Shown: positions 6,711-7,480 of the stretch, one piece after another
Numbering within the stretch: position 1 is the stretch's first letter
Layout: every line of letters starts with the position of its first letter
Source: JAYEHK01 sp034659475
Lineage (GTDB): Bacteria; Bacillota; Syntrophomonadia; Syntrophomonadales; Syntrophomonadaceae
DNA length: 7,480 nucleotides
Assembly: GCA_034659475.1 (NCBI GenBank)
Contig: JAYEHK010000184.1
Coordinates: forward strand, 1-7,480
Direction: 5' to 3'
Translations under genes and position numbers: made by a program
The notes under the pieces: model-generated
What the model saw: the letters and a program-made list of their open reading frames with translations, nothing else
Told to the model about the DNA's origin: nothing
Databases searched by the model: none

Positions 6711-6753
6711 CAAAAACAGGCACTATATACGGTTTCATTCCGTATATAATGCC
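6711..6753 (-). terminator. Rho-independent terminator of the HU gene
   Basis: Arms 6740-6753 and 6719-6732 form a 14-bp stem around a 7-base loop. On the minus-strand RNA one position is a U-G wobble and all others are Watson-Crick, while on the plus strand the same position is a C-A mismatch, so the hairpin suits the minus strand. The sequence TGTTTTTG follows on that strand. It lies about 50 bases after the HU stop codon and separates HU from the exporter operon. Confidence 0.8.
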
Positions 6754-6771
6754 TTATCTTGCCTTGTAGAA

Positions 6772-6789
6772 GGGCATATTCCCATGCCC
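6772..6789 (-). other. Short hairpin between the HU stop and its terminator
   Basis: GGGCAT (6772-6777) and ATGCCC (6784-6789) form a 6-bp stem with a 6-base loop. On the minus strand a T7 run precedes rather than follows it, so it is not a standard terminator. It could protect the 3' end of the HU mRNA. Confidence 0.45.
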
Positions 6790-6804
6790 CAAAAAAACTA
6801 CAAA

Positions 6805-7128
6805 CTATTTCTTTTTTGTTGCTTTTTTCTTCGCAGCCTTCGGGGCTTCTTTTTTAACAGCTACGGCTTCCTTAAGGGATTTGCCGGGCTTAAATGCGGG
6901 AACTTTAGTGGCCGGAACAATGATCTCTTTCTTTGTTGCCGGACTTACAACTTTTCTTTCTTTACGATCGCGCACTTCAAAGCTACCAAAGCTAATAATC
7001 TGGACCTTATCTTCATTGGCTAGTGCTTCCTGAATTGTTTGCACCATAGCATCTAATGCTTTTGCAGCATCCTTCTGGGTAATCTCCGCTTTCTCCGCTA
7101 AGGATTTAACAAGTTCCGATTTGTTCAC
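6805..7128 (-). CDS. HU-family DNA-binding protein with lysine-rich C-terminal tail
   Basis: This 107-residue protein belongs to the HU/IHF family of small dimeric proteins that bend and compact DNA. The N-terminal helices (MNKSELVKSLAEKAEITQKD, residues 1-20) and the conserved ISFGSFEVRDR (about 44-54) and VPAFKPGKSLKEAV (about 75-88) are clear. Two features differ from the usual 90-residue form. The DNA-binding arm, normally with GRNPxTG, here reads VVSPATKK: the intercalating proline is kept, but the arginine, asparagine and final glycine are replaced. The protein also has about 17 extra residues rich in Lys and Ala (VKKEAPKAAKKKATKKK), like the tails of histone H1 and mycobacterial HU. 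The start is GTG at 7128, 8 bases after AGGGAGG. It is a single gene with its own terminator. The tail should strengthen nonspecific DNA binding. I cannot say whether it is the main HU or a second copy. Confidence 0.95.
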   Translation of the reverse strand: MNKSELVKSLAEKAEITQKDAAKALDAMVQTIQEALANEDKVQIISFGSFEVRDRKERKVVSPATKKEIIVPATKVPAFKPGKSLKEAVAVKKEAPKAAKKKATKKK

Positions 7129-7136
7129 GACATAAT

Positions 7137-7143
7137 CCTCCCT
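7137..7143 (-). promoter_or_regulatory. Ribosome binding site for the GTG start of HU
   Basis: AGGGAGG on the minus strand is 8 bases before GTG (7128-7126). An out-of-frame ATG (7135-7133 region) lies between and meets TGA after one codon, so GTG is the only sensible start giving the full HU N-terminus. Confidence 0.75.
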
Positions 7144-7174
7144 TTATTTTTATTAGCTTTCTCTTACATTCCTC

Positions 7175-7205
7175 ATAAAATCGGCAATTCCTTCCTAGTT
7201 GACAA
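7175..7205 (-). promoter_or_regulatory. Candidate proximal promoter of HU
   Basis: TTGTCA (minus, 7205-7200) matches the -35 consensus at 5 of 6 bases. The best -10 is TTTTAT (7180-7175) at a long 19-bp spacing. Transcription would start about 40 bases before the GTG. The poor spacing limits confidence. Confidence 0.35.
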
Positions 7206-7360
7206 ATTTTTTTAGAAATAAAACCCCTTTCTTGCTATAGTTCTACCATTTTTACTGCGATTTTATTCATCAAATCCTTAAAAAATGCCTGTTTATAGGG
7301 ATTTTTCTGTTTTTCATGTTACAGCACAAGAAAAAAACGATTCTTTGAAATAATTGATTC

Positions 7361-7376
7361 CCCTGCTGAAACAGGG
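7361..7376. other. Small hairpin CCCTG/CAGGG in the HU upstream region
   Basis: CCCTG (7361-7365) and CAGGG (7372-7376) flank a 6-base loop. On the plus strand TGTTTTCCCTT follows, which would be a weak terminator, but no plus-strand gene ends here. On the minus strand it would be the first structure in a transcript from the distal promoter. Confidence 0.35.
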
Positions 7377-7390
7377 TGTTTTCCCTTGAT

Positions 7391-7419
7391 AGAGTAGGTG
7401 ATTTAAAATTTTTCGTCAA
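7391..7419 (-). promoter_or_regulatory. Candidate distal promoter upstream of HU
   Basis: TTGACG (minus, 7419-7414) is a 5 of 6 match to the -35 consensus and is followed at exactly 17 bp by TACTCT (7396-7391), a 3 of 6 match to TATAAT. It would give an HU leader of about 255 bases. The rest of 7129-7480 shows AT-rich noncoding sequence with no other supported gene. Confidence 0.35.
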
Positions 7420-7480
7420 TAATTTCCGCATAGATGTTCTTTTTTACTTAAAAATGGCCTGATCAGTCTCCATTATTACC

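Noticed and set aside
6526..6738. 70-codon minus-strand open frame between HU and the exporter operon
   Set aside because: It starts within the HU terminator hairpin, has no ribosome binding site, overlaps the repeat-rich segment and shows no recognisable domain. It is probably a chance frame.
7447..7474. AATGG/CCATT hairpin with following T run on the minus strand as terminator of a gene beyond the right edge
   Set aside because: The stem is only 5 bp and AT-rich with an irregular interior, and the upstream gene is not visible.
1..7480. CRISPR array, tRNA or rRNA gene, transposase, toxin-antitoxin or defence genes
   Set aside because: No regular spaced repeats, cloverleaf, or matching protein motifs were seen on either strand.

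Overview
The window looks like chromosome from a low-to-moderate-GC Firmicute, most likely a clostridial (Peptococcaceae-like) anaerobe. Three things point there: strong AGGAG-type ribosome binding sites, including ones in front of TTG and GTG starts; a CBS-PAS-PAS sigma-54 activator of a kind common in Clostridia; and an FtsX-type ABC exporter with a membrane fusion protein but no outer-membrane channel gene in view. The taxonomy is an inference from style, not from a marker gene.

Layout. (1) Positions 1-2006, plus strand: the 3' part of a sigma-54-dependent enhancer-binding protein with tandem CBS domains, two PAS-like domains, an AAA+ domain with an intact GAFTGA loop, and a C-terminal Fis/TyrR-type helix-turn-helix. 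The gene is cut by the left window edge; the first in-frame TTG (69) is inside a CBS domain and is not a real start. (2) Positions 2017-6308, minus strand: a three-gene exporter operon, transcribed right to left as ATPase (5598-6308), large two-module FtsX permease (3211-5598, TAATG overlap with the ATPase stop) and HlyD/MacA-like membrane fusion protein (2017-3180, 30 bp downstream). It converges on the regulator with only 10 bp between the stop codons. (3) Positions 6309-6804: about 500 bp without a supported gene. It holds the operon promoter region (a sigma-54-like -24/-12 element and a competing TATAAT box), AT-rich repeats, three CGCRGAC heptamers, a GC-rich unexplained segment, and the intrinsic terminator of the next gene. 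(4) Positions 6805-7128, minus strand: an HU-family nucleoid protein with a lysine/alanine-rich tail and an unusual DNA-binding arm. (5) Positions 7129-7480: the HU upstream region with two candidate promoters and a small hairpin.

How the parts may work together: the ATPase, permease and fusion protein should form one ATP-driven export complex of the MacB/FtsX class, with an unknown substrate. A near-consensus sigma-54 element about 60 bp upstream of the ATPase start, together with a sigma-54 activator at the far end of the same operon, suggests that the activator, perhaps sensing an adenine nucleotide through its CBS pair and another signal through its PAS domains, controls the exporter. That link is a hypothesis. 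I see no defence system, CRISPR array, complete mobile element or RNA gene that I can name; the most unusual items are the operon control region, the unexplained GC-rich segment and the divergent HU protein.
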